This document shows, one piece after another, positions 10,994 through 23,145 of a stretch of 64,000 nucleotides of DNA (the first letter of the stretch is position 1; every line of letters begins with the position of its first letter). The translations under genes were made by a program, and so were the position numbers. The notes under the pieces were generated by a model. That model had not been told where the DNA came from, searched no databases, and saw only the letters and a program-made list of their open reading frames with translations. The stretch covers positions 62,001 to 126,000 of the forward strand of contig JAOBSW010000349.1 of NCBI GenBank assembly GCA_026214975.1. The letters are read 5' to 3'. This DNA comes from Gentiana macrophylla (taxonomy: Eukaryota; Streptophyta; Magnoliopsida; Gentianales; Gentianaceae).

Positions 10994-12990
10994 TATATAT
11001 AACAGAATCAAAATCTTATGCAATCAATCTTATGCAATCTTAATAGAATCAAACTCATCACAACCCTATTGAATTTCCTTTTCAGTCTCCCTTCAAACTA
11101 ATCACTATCCTCTCAAACCGCAACCAATTTTTTCTGCTCAAGTTGAATCAAATTACAAGATAAAGATAATAATTCTGTATTTTTACGCAATACAACTCAA
11201 TCACACTCGATTAATATTGTATTATTCCAAATCATTTGAATGAGTGGTTTGCATCAATCCGTTTCTTCTTCGTGCTCGATTTAGAGAACACTTGAGATTT
11301 AATGTTCATCTTTTTCATTCTTTGTTGCAGAAAGAAAGGAAGACATGGATATTGAAAGAGTTTCCCACGTGAATATAAGAATATGTATTTAAGATCTTCC
11401 CATGGCTGCTTTTGTTGATTCCCATGATAATGGAAAACGTTTTCTATGGGAATAAGATCGCGTATGATTCGTTTGCTGAAATATCTTCTTCTGTAGTGAT
11501 AGTGATGTTTTGTTCCATTTTTTTCAAAGATTAGTACTAATGATTTTGATTTCTTTAAACTTTACATATATGAACCTAAACATTTATGTTTCTCAAATCA
11601 TGCTCTCTGTTTGTGTTTTAGGTCTTTCCTTTGAGATTTTTTCTTTCATTTCGATTTGATCCTATGATTTAGCATTAATAGTTGTATGATTTTGAACCAT
11701 GAAAAATCTAATAGGAAGTAAGGTTATTTTAATTATTTCAACTTTGGGTATGGCATCAAACTCTTCCCGCCTCGATCACCGATTGAACAAAAGAAACCAA
11801 CAAATTCATGTTCTCCGGCTTCGACATATACTACCCTTCCCATTTCAATCCAAGCATGCTCATCAATCCATCATCCTACATATTAAGGTACTTTTCTGGT
11901 GTTATCATTACTTTTTTTTTTCTTTTCTGATTTTTAATTTTTGCACCCTCTCTGCTAAATAGTCATGATGCTTGAATACATCTCATCTGGTGCTTTATAT
12001 ATAGACTTGCAATTTTGTTAGTTGTGGATGATCTGTATATACTGTGAGGGAGTGTTTTTAAAAAAATAATAATAATAACGTTGCTTTAGATGAGCTTCTT
12101 TTTCTATATGACGTGTAATAGAAAAAACATATGAAATATTGTGCGAGGTGAATATAGTTGCAGGTTCACCATGGATGAAACTCATGAAAGTGAAACTGCT
12201 TCATAAGCTATTAACATGTAAGTTAACTCTATTCTTTTTTCATTTATTGGTTGCAGAGGAAAACCATTGTTGGTTGATAAAATTTTTTTTATTTTTTGTT
12301 TTATGGGTACCACAAACTTCCTAATCATCCCGAGTCAAAAGAATTCATTACTCCTGACAAACTTTGTTGCAATAATATCCAACTATTTGATGCAACCACA
12401 TCATAGAGATCGATATCAAGGTCGGGCTTCTTTAGTGTTTGCTCTGGCATGTGTTGATATGAGGTAATAATGTCAACCTTAGTTTCTTTTCTTTTTTCTT
12501 TTTATTTTCAATTTCAAGCCTTTTCATTGTTACTCGCATTTGGTTTTTTGGTTTGACTTTGAGAATTGAAATATGTTTAATTCATTGTGCAAGCCTTCTG
12601 TTTTATATACTTCTGGTTTGAGTTTTCAACCATATATAAACGTCATCACCATTCACCAATGCCCAGTATACCAACCCCAGCCCAGCCTAAACATTTGGAT
12701 AAGTCAACTCATCATTTCACAAATCAAATGAAGCACGGTAGAGATCTAAATCGAATGAGGTTTACGACAAGATAAAGATATCAGCATGTATTGATCTGAG
12801 GTAATACTATCTATCTTTACTTTATTTTTCTTACTTTCGTTTTCTATTGATGGCTAGCCTTTTGATTGTTCTCATCCCCATTGTCACTTACGCATTTAGG
12901 TTGTAGAGAAAGCATTTATTAAATATGCCACTCTACATGGACTATGAAAGCATCATGAGCTAACTGAGAGTAATGATGCGAATACTCAAG
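10994..12990. other. Non-coding AT-rich stretch
   Basis: I see no gene. Short frames such as 11699-11962 and 12139-12324 show no known motif. T-rich tracts and acceptor-like sites suggest intronic or decayed transposon sequence lying between two Helitron-type 3' ends. Confidence 0.35.
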
Positions 12991-13160
12991 ATGACTGAGA
13001 ATCTTGGTGCATGTGTATTCAATGTACAATTTTAAAGATTAGTTGTTGCATTAATTGAAGGAATTGATAAGTTTGATGACTGAGAATCTTGATGCATGTG
13101 TATTCAATGTACAATTTTAAAGATTAGTTGTTGCATTAATTGAAGGAATTGATAAGTTTG
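12991..13160. repeat. Two tandem copies of an 85-bp unit
   Basis: The unit at 12991-13075, beginning ATGACTGAGAATCTT, is repeated at 13076-13160 with one visible base change (ttggtgc versus ttgatgc). This is a recent local duplication in non-coding DNA. Confidence 0.9.
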
Positions 13161-13257
13161 ATGGTTGAGATTTTTAGAAAATCTATGGATCACAAACCCT
13201 CGGGCATGGCTTTCAAGTTGGTTTTTTATTCCTTTATTTTCAAAAAGCAATTTTAGT

Positions 13258-13323
13258 GTTGATGATCTTAGTTGAAGTCTTCTGATCGTAGTTGATGATC
13301 TTAGTTGAAGTCTTCTGATCGTA
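13258..13323. repeat. Two tandem copies of a 33-bp unit
   Basis: The unit GTTGATGATCTTAGTTGAAG... is repeated exactly with a 33-bp period. Confidence 0.88.
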
Positions 13324-13350
13324 GTTTTAGTACTTTAAATGTACCATACG

Positions 13351-13498
13351 CAAGGGCAGATGCAACTGATAATAATTGGTGTCCACGAACACCGTTAAAA
13401 ATAGATAAATCGTAGAATATTTCAAACCCCGTTAAAAAAATATTTACATTCAAAATAATTACGGACCCCGTTAAAAATATTTTTTGGATCCGCCACTG
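13351..13498. mobile_element. Small hAT-type MITE (148 bp)
   Basis: The right end, read inward, is CAGTGGCGGATCC, a terminus seen on many plant hAT-type elements. The left end, CAAGGGCAGATGC, matches it at about nine of thirteen positions. An 8-bp flanking repeat (accatacg at 13343-13350, accataca at 13499-13506) differs at one base, as expected for an old hAT insertion. There is no coding capacity. Confidence 0.6.
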
Positions 13499-13506
13499 AC
13501 CATACA

Positions 13507-14575
13507 TCTATATCTGGCTCTAGAAAATTTATAATTTTTTACTGCTCTTGATTATAACATGTTGTTTCTAGCTTTTCTACTGAAACCCTATGAAAATACT
13601 ATGAAAATATAGTGGTAGATAAGTTATATTTTGATATAATATCTCCTGTATATATATAATGGCCATCCATTTGGTGAAAGTTGTTGCCATGTATACAAAT
13701 TGACATGATGGATGGATGGTGGTTGAAATTTTGGTGGGCTTTATGTTGTGCACTTTTGATCTAAGGATATAAATATGTTCAAATTAAGGTTAAGCCTGTT
13801 TAGATAGAGAAATTGGTAATATTGATCGTGTTATCATGCCAGGATAATTGCTTTCCCTTTGTATTTCAAGGTCTTTTTATAAACTTGACTTTCATTTTCA
13901 TGTTGAAATTTGCAGACTTACGGTTCTCCAACACCCAAATTACTGTCTCATTTGATATTCTATGTATTAATACAATTCTAGGCACCTTGAGTGGTGCTTC
14001 ATTTAACATTTTTTCTCTTGGGTGTCCACCCATGCAGTAGAGATAAACAAAGGCTTTGAAAAGTATAACAAAAAAACAAAAAACCGGGAATCTAAATAGC
14101 TTTTTCAAATAACACACAATGGCCGGGTATATGCAAGATGTGGTGTTGAGGTGAAGATGGATGTCGAAGCTATGATACAAAACAAGGCATTTGGTTGTGT
14201 TGGATGGGTCATCTTTACTACAGCCGTAAATTTGGAAACGACCAATATTATTTGTTGCAGGAGTCATACAGGGATTGCATACACAAAACCTTTATGAATT
14301 CACTTATATGTTTCATACTTTTGATTGTTTTGTTTTTTTCCTTTAAAATTTAGTACATGATCCAAATCACCGTGCACAGGTTTTTATAACATCAACTTTA
14401 TATTTATCAGCAACTTAACATTTCATTTCTTCATATTGATTACAATAGAACACAAGTATTTGCATTGATGTTTTATTTATGATGCGCTGTTAACTAAATT
14501 CATAGAAAATTATTACTATTTCATGTGTGTAACATTGTATATCCATATTATAGATCCACTTATTTTTAATCTCTC
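13507..14575. other. Non-coding stretch
   Basis: There is no supported gene. Open frames occur on both strands at 13813-14267, but neither shows a known motif. A decayed Helitron-type end may lie at 14368-14390 (ccgtgcacaggtttttataac). Confidence 0.35.
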
Positions 14576-15178
14576 CTCCGTTGCACGGAGAACATGAAAA
14601 AGGTCAAACATTGGGTGATTTGATAATATGTTTGTTAACTTGATTATTTATGTAGGGTAAGGTAGGTTGGGGTAGAGTAGGGTAAGGTAGGTTGGGGTAG
14701 TGGGTAAGGTAAGGTAGGGTGGTGTGGTGGGTAAGATATGGTAGAGTCGAATGGTGGGTAGGGTAGGGTAATGATGGGAAGGGTTTGGTAGGGTAAGGTG
14801 AAGTGGTGTGTAAGGTAGGGTTGGTAGGGTAGGATAGGGTAGAGTAGGGTTGGGTGGGAGGTAGGTGCGATGGCGTTGTGGGTGGTCGGGTAGATAAGGG
14901 TGGGGTGATGGGTAAGGTAGTGTGGTATGATGGGTAAGGTAGGGCAAGAAAGGGGTGGGTGATAGTGGAGTAGAGTAGGTAATGGGTTAGGTAGGTAGGA
15001 TGTTGAGGTTAAGATATGGTGATGTAGGGGTAGAGTAGGATAGGGTGGTGGGTAGACTATAGTAGCGTTGGATGGGGCGGGAAGAGAGGTAGGGTGCAAT
15101 TGGGTATGGCATAGGGCTACCCACCCTTCGCCTTTATCTACCTCATACATGCCCATGCAATGCACGGGTTATTGACTA

Positions 15179-15179
<1 letters not shown>
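14576..15179 (+). mobile_element. Candidate Helitron 3' end with internal minisatellite
   Basis: A hairpin (CCCATGCAATGCACGGG, 15152-15168, one mismatch) is followed 7 bases later by CTAG at 15176-15179 and then T. The same architecture and nearly the same letters occur at 10967-10993. Both are followed by TATATA. A second short hairpin, CTCCGTTGCACGGAG, lies at 14576-14590 and may mark an older end. The 5' end is not defined, so the limits are provisional. Confidence 0.5.
14653..15110 (+). repeat. G-rich minisatellite (GGTAGGGTAAGG-type)
   Basis: About 450 bp consist of degenerate units built from GGTAGGGTA, GGTAAGG and GGTGGGTA. The plus strand is almost free of C, and GGG/GG runs are closely spaced, so it could fold into G-quadruplexes. 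It is not the plant telomere repeat (TTTAGGG). The long Pro/Tyr/His-rich frames on the minus strand are artefacts of this repeat. Confidence 0.88.

Positions 15180-15180
<1 letters not shown>

Positions 15181-15255
<75 letters not shown>
15181..15255. repeat. (TA)n microsatellite
   Basis: A nearly pure TA tract directly follows the Helitron-type terminus. Confidence 0.95.
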
Positions 15256-15550
<295 letters not shown>

Positions 15551-15551
15551 T

Positions 15552-16130
15552 GTGTGAATTGATTTATGGTAATATAATAAAAGATATATTTAATATTGGA
15601 TATTGACTATATATATCTTGGAAATATTTAATATATGATATTGAGTATTTAATGAGATAAATCTAGAATATCTATTTTCCTTATTTTACTAGTAAAAGGT
15701 TTTCTTTCTCATTAATCTACTCGTAAGCTTTTCCTAATCAGATTGGGACTAGAGATGGGCGCACCACTCCTGTATAAACAAGGGGTGCCAAGCTCTTTGT
15801 ACATCACAATTCCAAGAGACTAATAGTTTCTTGTGAAAAATAGAGTTTCTTAGAGAGAAAAGACCGGTCTAAAGCAACCGGATTTTTCTAGTAGCAATCC
15901 AATGGTGGATTCGGCGCGGTTGTTCGTGTGGACTAGCGGTAGAGGACGAATGCTTAGGCGGCTCCGTGCGTCGCTACTCTCCTTAGACGGTCAAAGCGTC
16001 GATCTTTTAGAGCAAGCAAGGTAACCACCGTCTACTAGCTTATTTCTTTATTGCTTAAACGAAGTCAATCCTGGTTAAAAAGGAAATAAAATTTTGAATT
16101 CCGCTGCGTTCCCGCGTAGATTTCCTAACA
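15552..16130 (+). repeat. Copia-D 5' LTR (left edge uncertain)
   Basis: A TATA-like box (CTGTATAAACAAGG, about 15768-15782) lies roughly 350 bp before the LTR end, a normal place for the U3 promoter. The end CCTAACA directly precedes the primer site. The left boundary is placed at the first TG after the CA repeat and is a guess. No second LTR exists in the window for comparison. Confidence 0.55.
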
Positions 16131-16131
16131 G

Positions 16132-16143
16132 TGGTATCAGAGC
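16132..16143 (+). other. Copia-D primer binding site
   Basis: TGGTATCAGAGC, the exact plant Copia site for initiator Met tRNA, lies one base after the LTR end. Confidence 0.93.
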
Positions 16144-17900
16144 GAGCTTCGAGTTTAAGAAATAAGCATGTTAATTTGCGTAGTAATTAATCGATAGATG
16201 CAAGATCTAGATTCGTGATAACGGAAAAGAAAAAAAATTAATATTCGGGTAGGGAGCTCGGCCGACTGCCGGCGGCTCCCCACCATGCGGCGGTGGCCGG
16301 CGGCGCCCCTAAGGAACTGCCGTCGGCTAGTTGTCTCGTGGCGGTCCCAATTTTGTTTTTCATTTTGCGATATTTATTATGCATTGATATCTCCTTTGCT
16401 TCATTGTGTCATGTGGCTAACCAATGGTTCAAATAATTTGGGCCATTGGGATGCCACATGGCATTAAAATTAATAATGGACTTTCCAAATTTTGTTTGGA
16501 ATATGCCTATGCTCTTTCCAAATATTTGATTTGGGAAAAGACCTGGGACAGTCAACCAAATTTTGTTTGAAAAGATGTATTTTGGTTTAGGAAACCAAAG
16601 GTAAGGAAAGGAAACAAAAGAGACCTTTTAATTTTGATTTTAATTTTGAATAGTTCCAATTTAATAAAATTAAAATCGATTTAAAATTAAATGTTAATTT
16701 TATTTTTGATTTAAATCATTTAATTAATTAAAAGTTAATTGATTATTAGATGTGATAAAATAAGACGCATAAGTAGTTAAATTTTAATTTGATCTTTTTC
16801 ATAAGATATAATTGTATGGATTATATGTGTAGATCTAATATGATTATATGGACCCCGATTGATCTTTTTCTGTTGGTTTTTAAAATTGTCCTAGGCCGTT
16901 ATGAAGAACGTGACATTGTTTATTTTCAGCATTATCCCATCCCCGTTAGCTCCCCCCGTGTGCGGCGGATGTATTTATTAGATAAAATTTATGTAACAAG
17001 AATGGAGCGGAAGATGAAGACCAAAGAAAGAAGAAAATAAAGATCCCATTGGAGAATGGAGCATTAAAGATCCTATTGACGGTTGCAAAGAACCTTTAGA
17101 TTGTGACCAGCGGTTGCGCGTCGGTTTGTATTCAAAGCGCACGAGGAAAAATCCATGATCATACCGGTTACTTTACGTATTTATTTATTTTGTGCTTGTA
17201 TTTATTTTATATGATACGATTGATGCATAACTAGACACGATCTAGATTAATGTGTAGGATGTATGTCTATAGAGATAGATATACAAGATGAGACCATAAT
17301 TAAATTAATTAAAAGAATTAATTTGAAATTAATTAAGTGAATTAATTTACATAAATACTTCTACAACAAAAATCAAGTCGAAATATTGTCTCCCAATATT
17401 ATAACGACGGTGAAGAGCCCTTGTTCGGATCCTACTGATCGACCACCGCCAGGAGTTGACCTACCTCGGGTATATCGTCGTTATTGAGATATGATCGTAT
17501 GAGATCTCGCGAATATTTGGTTATGACTTGACTAGAGTTTTTCTGTGATTGGCCACCCGTCAGGGCCATCTGACTTTAGAGACAAGGGGTTGACTAACAC
17601 ATAGTGATGTGAATTGTCAAAGAGTTGACTAGTCAACCACTGAGAATCACATAGAGATGTGATTGGTAAAGTGTTACCTACCTTTCGAAATTATCTTGAT
17701 TGATCGACCACCGCCGTGAATCAAGTAACTAGATTGAATCTCAGCTGCTAAAGAATTTTGGATAATTCTTGAAAGTCAATTGAGATTAGTTGACTTGTGA
17801 GGGCAAAATCATAAACCATAAGATCATTTTTGATTTTGCATATATAAACAACAACACTCTTTTATCTTTATTTTTATGTTGTAGTTTTAGCAAATTTTAT
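16144..17900 (+). other. Copia-D untranslated and decayed leader
   Basis: A GC-rich patch at 16250-16330 is followed by AT-rich DNA. The segment 17400-17720 contains repeated GACCACCGCC, GTTGACTAGTCAAC and CACATAG-type words. I see no intact frame. Confidence 0.4.
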
Positions 17901-19796
17901 TATTTATGTTTTTATTCTCGATTAGTAAAACCAAATTATGACTGTTGCATTTTTTAGAAACGTTCTCAAATTATGGTTAAGTGATTTTAATCCTTTTAAA
18001 ATAAGCAATGACACGAGCAGCCCTGTTATAGTAGTTAGAGACAAGGAGACTACATATTTGATGGAGTGCTCCAAGACTTTAATTATTAATGAAAAGCGGA
18101 AGCTCATGATATGATTAAATCACTTGAAATAAGTTTCAACGAATTAATCATATATTGGATGCGATCCAATATGATCATTCAGTCATGCGATAACAGTTAA
18201 TTCAAACGTTGGATAAGAATGACCACATTTATTTTTTGAAAGGTTGTTTTCAAAACTGTAAGATTTAAGTACCGACTTATTTCTTTAATCATTGCCTGAA
18301 GGTTAATTAAATAGTTCATGTTCTGAATGTGATTCAAAAGATTAAATAAACTATTTAAACTTTACATTTTCTTTATGAAAGGAAATTAAATACATAGCTC
18401 ATGTGATCTTTCTTAAGTCTTATGAAGACTACACTAAGAAATATTTACAAGTGCTTAAAGGATTAAAAGGGAAGTTAGGGCATGCGCTTAAAATAAGAGA
18501 TCTTATTGAAGTCTTTGTTCTAGGCAAATGAGTTGAGATAAATCTAAGTTCAAGTCAACTCTTGGATATATGATATATTACGAGTATGATTAAATTAGAA
18601 ATATTAAATGCAGAATACACAAAGATACGGAAAGGGGAAGCACACGTTGCGACATTTTCAGTTTTGTATTCTAAGTCTAGTAAACTGATAAAAGAACTAA
18701 ATAAATGTTATGATGTTCCCGTTCTTATGAAGAACATGAATTTCAGTTACTTGTTAGGATTTAGTAGACATATTTAATTGTAAGGAATAAATGTTATTCC
18801 GATAAAGTTGAAAGGTCACTGAATCTAACATACTAGATTGATGTCACTATATAGTTGATATATGTGATGAAATCTCAACTAAATGTTTATATGGCTATTA
18901 TCCTTAATATTTGGGGGTCGTTCTAGACATAGTCTCTATAGTTTGGAATCATGTGATCAGATGTCATTATAATGACGTCTGAACCATGTGGTTATGAATC
19001 ATGTGGGTAATACGTATCTTATCTAAAGATGACTAAAATACCCATTTAAGAAAAGGTTATAAGATCTAGAAATGTGTGTAAAGCCTGAACATAACAAATA
19101 ACTTTTTTTAATCTCTATGACTATTTTTAGGAATAGTCAAGTGTACTCAGTGAAGTGCATAATTCGGAAAGCCCGGAAAGTTTGAGCTAGCACGAATAAG
19201 AGATTGATGAACTACTTAGGAATTAATCATCAATTGGATTGAAGTAATTAATACCTGAATGGTGTTTCAAAAGTTGTCTGAAAAAGGAATAAGATTTCTC
19301 CTTGAAGGATACCATCTTTGGGATACGCGATCAGATTGTGTTCCTAAAATGGAAACAACATTTTTTATGATAAAAGGTGTGACGTAAGCCATGCAAAGTA
19401 TCCCTTACCCGTTTCAGGATAGTGTCCTTATACAAAATATATACTTAACCAAGTTCCAAAGAATAAAAGTTGAATAAATTCCATATTAGATATAGAAGGG
19501 GATAATGTCGAATCTATCTTAACCGATGATTTGAAGTTGTCATAGGCAAAATCGTAAAGGCTTGGAGCCTAGTACGACATATGCAACTTTGTGGAATATC
19601 TTAGCAAGTACGCTAGATATTATTTACTCATCCATGGAGCAAATGGTGTTTGTCTCCAAACATGTTGTCTCATAGAGGAAGTGTTTCTTCCAAAAGAAGC
19701 AAGTGGGAGTAAATTTAGATCTCAAAGGTAGTTTGAGAACCACAAGCGAGATATTCAACCATAGGAACGTGAGTAGACGCGCTGTATAATGATGAG

Positions 19797-19867
<71 letters not shown>

Positions 19868-19957
19868 TGCATGTATATATATATATGTATACATATATAT
19901 ATATATATATATATATATGTTTGCATGTATATATATATATGTATGTATGTTTGCATG

Positions 19958-20017
<60 letters not shown>
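19797..20017. repeat. TA/TATG-rich microsatellite cluster
   Basis: Runs of TA are broken by GTTTGCATGTA and TGTATGTA interruptions. This tract marks the broken 3' edge of Copia-D. A further TA tract lies at about 20178-20210. Confidence 0.93.
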
Positions 20018-20020
<3 letters not shown>

Positions 20021-20059
20021 TTATTTATTTATTTATCCTATATATGTATATGTTAAAGG

Positions 20060-20177
20060 TTTAGCCACTGCTACTCACACAAGATACAAGTGCATATGGC
20101 TTAAACACTATGTCTTATTTCACTTTTTGTCATTTTCCTTGAGATATTGTATTACTCATTCCAGTGTGGTGGCAAGA

Positions 20178-20211
<34 letters not shown>

Positions 20212-20290
20212 TTATACACACATGTATGTATGTATACATGTATATAGAAATGGCAGTGACATTGTATGTTATCCGTCAAATCTTAGCGAT
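20060..20290. repeat. Dispersed repeat shared with 38700-39040
   Basis: GATACAAGTGCATATGGCTT through TCATTCCAGTGTGGTGGCAA, and again CATTGTATGTTATCCGTCAAAT, are found in the same order near 38702-38790 and 39008-39030. The copy here is interrupted by a TA tract. The family is unknown. In both places it borders retrotransposon sequence. Confidence 0.75.
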
Positions 20291-22372
20291 ACATGAGACC
20301 AAGCGAGTGATTGATTGGGCTCCTTATTTAGGCCTCATCGACACAGGGTCCTCGGCCCACATGACCCGCACCTTCATAAGCCGGGTTGGGCCGAGATCAC
20401 ATCCAGCTCGCCCAACGCCTTAGCGATATTTATCATGGAAGGGTCCAAGAGCGTCGATCAGCAAAGCCTCCAACCTGCACTTAACAGGTCGGCGATGAGC
20501 ATTGGTGGGCGACACGCTTATCCCCGGCCAACTCGATTGTCCGACCACGACTTGGACCAAGCCCGCTTTCGATAGGCGGCAATAGTTAAAGCACATCGAG
20601 CATAACTCGATAATCGGTGGTTACCTCGAATCCCACCAAGTAAAGACCACCACTTCACTATCGTTTATCAATCCTTGTAATCTTTGTTGTACTTTATGCC
20701 CATAAATAGAGGCACTTTTTCCTGGTAAAAAAGCTAATTTGGACAATTGCAATAATACTCGCCGATTTATCTATAGGTTTAGCTCTCAATTGAATGCTTT
20801 CACTTTCACTAAATTCTTATTAATTCTCATGTAATTGTGATATTCCCAAAGAATAATCGGGTTGGCTCCATAGCCGGAAAAACTATTTTCATCAATTTTC
20901 TGCCAGGCCCACCACAAAAGAAATTATTTTATGTTTTTCGACGAGGAAACTCCCGGCTTTTGACAATTTTCTTCGTTTCTCGGCAAAAACCTTCATCTCC
21001 ATAGCATTTTCTTTTACCCCTTAAATTCATCATCTTCAACATGCTAAACACGAGAGCATCCACACATGTTCTTCATGATGGCCTTCCATCGAAAACCAGG
21101 AAGGCCGGCCACGATCCAGTAATGATCATCGGGAGGATTGATGGTGATCGCGTTTCCGCACACCAGTCTCCCATTGATCGGAGCACACCTCCTCCACAAG
21201 CGAGGACCTGCTCAACCGGATATATGATCTTTCCTCTATGGAAAAGTCGATCTAAGGAGGCTCGATGTCTGAATCGCCAACACATTGGGAAAGATCATGT
21301 CGGTTTTTCCAGCCGACCCACATTGAAAAATGGATAAGGTAAAACCGGGAACTCCTAGCCATGGGAGATCCGCTTTCCTAGTGCATCACTTCTTCCCGCC
21401 AAGAGAGGAAATATCTACATTCCTGACTTGGATTCGTTGCCAGAAAAGATAATATGAGGGTTATCGGTCCGTCCCCCGAAACGTCAACCTTCGGAGAGAT
21501 CTAGGGCAACTAGCATTACTAAACATAATCGCCACAGATCTACTCTGAGGCAAACTCGTAAAACTGAAGAAGCAGGGTGTGGACCTGCAAAGAAGGAAAA
21601 TCGAAAATGATGATCACCCCTTCGGGGAATTTGCGTCTTCACCGATTGGATCATCGAGGAACCACTAGAAGGGTACACTACCTCACCTTTCAAAGTTACT
21701 CCGAGTAACTTTCCCTACGACTTGCACTCATCTTTTCAGAGCAAGATCTCTTTTGCAACCAAGAACAAGGCCGCATGGTGCATAGCTTTTGTGGGCACCA
21801 TGCAAGACAAAGCGGGATCATTGATCGGGAAGTTACCTCATCGGTCGGTCGCCTCATGTCATGACCTGAAGAATAAGTTCATTGCAACATTCAAGGCGGC
21901 TGGTAAATCGAAGAAGACATAGGCCGTCCTGTACTAGATCATGCAAAATGCTATTGAATTGACTCGAAGTTATTACGAGCGGTTCATGAAAGTATACGAT
22001 CAGACTCGATGACTGAGTGATATGGTGGTGATATGTTGTTTCCAAAGCGGCCTAGCCAAAGGCCTCATAAAGTCCGTATTTTTGGCGACATGTCTAAGCA
22101 GCCTGACAGATATGATGACTTTCAATGTTGCCCTAATAGCTAGCAAAGACAAAGATAAGGCTGAGCCTAACTCGCACAAGGAGGGCTACAGCCGAAACAT
22201 GGACTTAAAAAAACCCGGAAAATTCAAGGAGGAGCACTTCACGCCTCGAACGCCTCCTACAAGCACATCATGAACAAGGTGAAGGACGAGTTTCCTAAAC
22301 CTCGCCCTATGAAGCCCGATCCGCAGGGCGAGCATGACACCAACAACTACTGCGAGTATCATTGCGACTACG
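20291..22372 (+). mobile_element. Tat-like Gypsy element, left half (LTR-like region and gag)
   Basis: The first 600 bp look like an LTR. A TATA-like ATAAATAGAGGC lies at about 20701-20712, after a T-rich transcript-end-like stretch. Coding similarity to Gypsy gag begins near 21680. The sequence breaks at 22372, where Copia-2 begins, and resumes at 36711 in the same sense. The true 5' edge and primer site are not identified. Confidence 0.6.
21680..22372 (+). pseudogene. Gypsy gag pseudogene, left part
   Basis: The frame holds a gag capsid layout known from Tat and other plant Gypsy elements. It includes KAAWCIAFVGTMQDKAGSLI, then LPHRSVASCHDLKNKFIATF (the usual Ser-Ile-x-Ser-phe-x-Asp-Leu...Phe pattern). 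After a stop it continues with a SYYERFMKVYD-type block and a later helix (GLAKGLIKSVFLATCL). Stops and frame changes occur near 21920 and 22010. Just before the break the sequence reads CEYHCDY, the start of a Cys-His zinc motif completed on the other side of the 14.3 kb insertion. Gag packages the element RNA into particles. This copy is dead. Confidence 0.78.
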
Positions 22373-23126
22373 TGTAGTAGTTTGGGTGTAAAGATGATCA
22401 ACAATGTCTTGAACAATTCCTGCAAAATTAGAAGATTTGGATCCTCACGTTTTCACGATTATCATTTGTCCTTCTTAAATTATTCGACCCTTATTCCTTG
22501 TCCCGGTTTCACGAATATTTAAGTGAGATACTAAATCGAGAGTAAACCTTTAACTCTGGACACAAGAGATTAAAGAGCACTTTGGAAGTTTTTAAGATAT
22601 AAAAATGACAAACAAAGATGCTTTCATGTGTTGTATGTTTTTCAACAATGTAAACTTGCTTTATATAGCACTTGGATGTCTGAAAGAGAGCAAAGAATTC
22701 GTTGTTAAGTGATAGACACCAAATGAAAAGGTTCCATTTGGTTGTACCCACTTAAAATGACCAAGAGACACCAATAATTTAGTTTTCGGGCCACAGGCAT
22801 GCGCCTGTGAATGACAGGCGGGCACCTGTGAAGTGCAGAAAATGAAATAAGACTCATTCAATTTTACGAAAAAATCTTCATAGGCGGGCGCTTTTGTGGT
22901 TCATAAAAGCGCCGCCTATGACATCGATTTTCCAAAACGAGTTTTATCATTCGTAAGCTCGTTTAAGGACTCTACTTGCTCATTTTACATCTGTATACTC
23001 GCAAAACACTTATATAAGCGTGCACTCCGCACCTCCGTACTTATATCATAGCGTTACGAGCATAACCATCTTTGCACTAAACCCCGATAACCTTAATGGC
23101 TTGTGATTATACTTAAATCACCAACA
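22373..23126 (-). repeat. Copia-2 3' LTR
   Basis: This 754 bp repeat matches 35955-36710. A TATA-like box (GTGCTATATAAAGC on the minus strand) is near 22659-22672. A GC-rich block at 22793-22921 has three dyads. These include ACAGGC-ATGC-GCCTGT at 22793-22808 and a long hairpin at about 22879-22920 whose arms are CATAGGCGGGCGCTTTT and AAAAGCGCCGCCTATG. This block is where the two LTRs differ most. Confidence 0.94.
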
Positions 23127-23145
23127 TTCCTCCCCCATTTAAGTG
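23127..23145 (-). other. Copia-2 polypurine tract
   Basis: On the minus strand, AAATGGGGGAGGAA immediately precedes the 3' LTR, as required for plus-strand priming. Confidence 0.85.

Larger units (their letters stand above)
15552..19795 (+). mobile_element. Copia-D: decayed sense-strand Copia element, 5' part
   Basis: An LTR end at 16130 (CCTAACA) is followed by an initiator-Met primer site, fixing a sense-strand Copia element. Downstream, decayed fragments appear in Copia order. They include a gag-like stretch (about 17.9-18.8 kb), a GAG-pre-integrase motif (KMTKIPI, about 19030-19060) and an integrase-to-RT linker (PKEASGS, about 19680-19710). All are broken by stops. The element stops at the TA tract starting at 19797, with no reverse transcriptase or 3' LTR, so it is truncated. 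Confidence 0.7.

Noticed and set aside
13866..14267. 133-residue minus-strand ORF
   Set aside because: No recognisable motif, no codon-like pattern, and a competing open frame on the plus strand; not enough to call a gene.
14644..15165. 173- and 99-residue Pro/Tyr/His-rich frames on the minus strand
   Set aside because: They are read from the G-rich minisatellite; the repetition explains the open frames.
20315..20575. 86-residue frame in the Gypsy LTR-like region
   Set aside because: No domain. The sequence precedes the TATA-like box and gag and looks like LTR U3.
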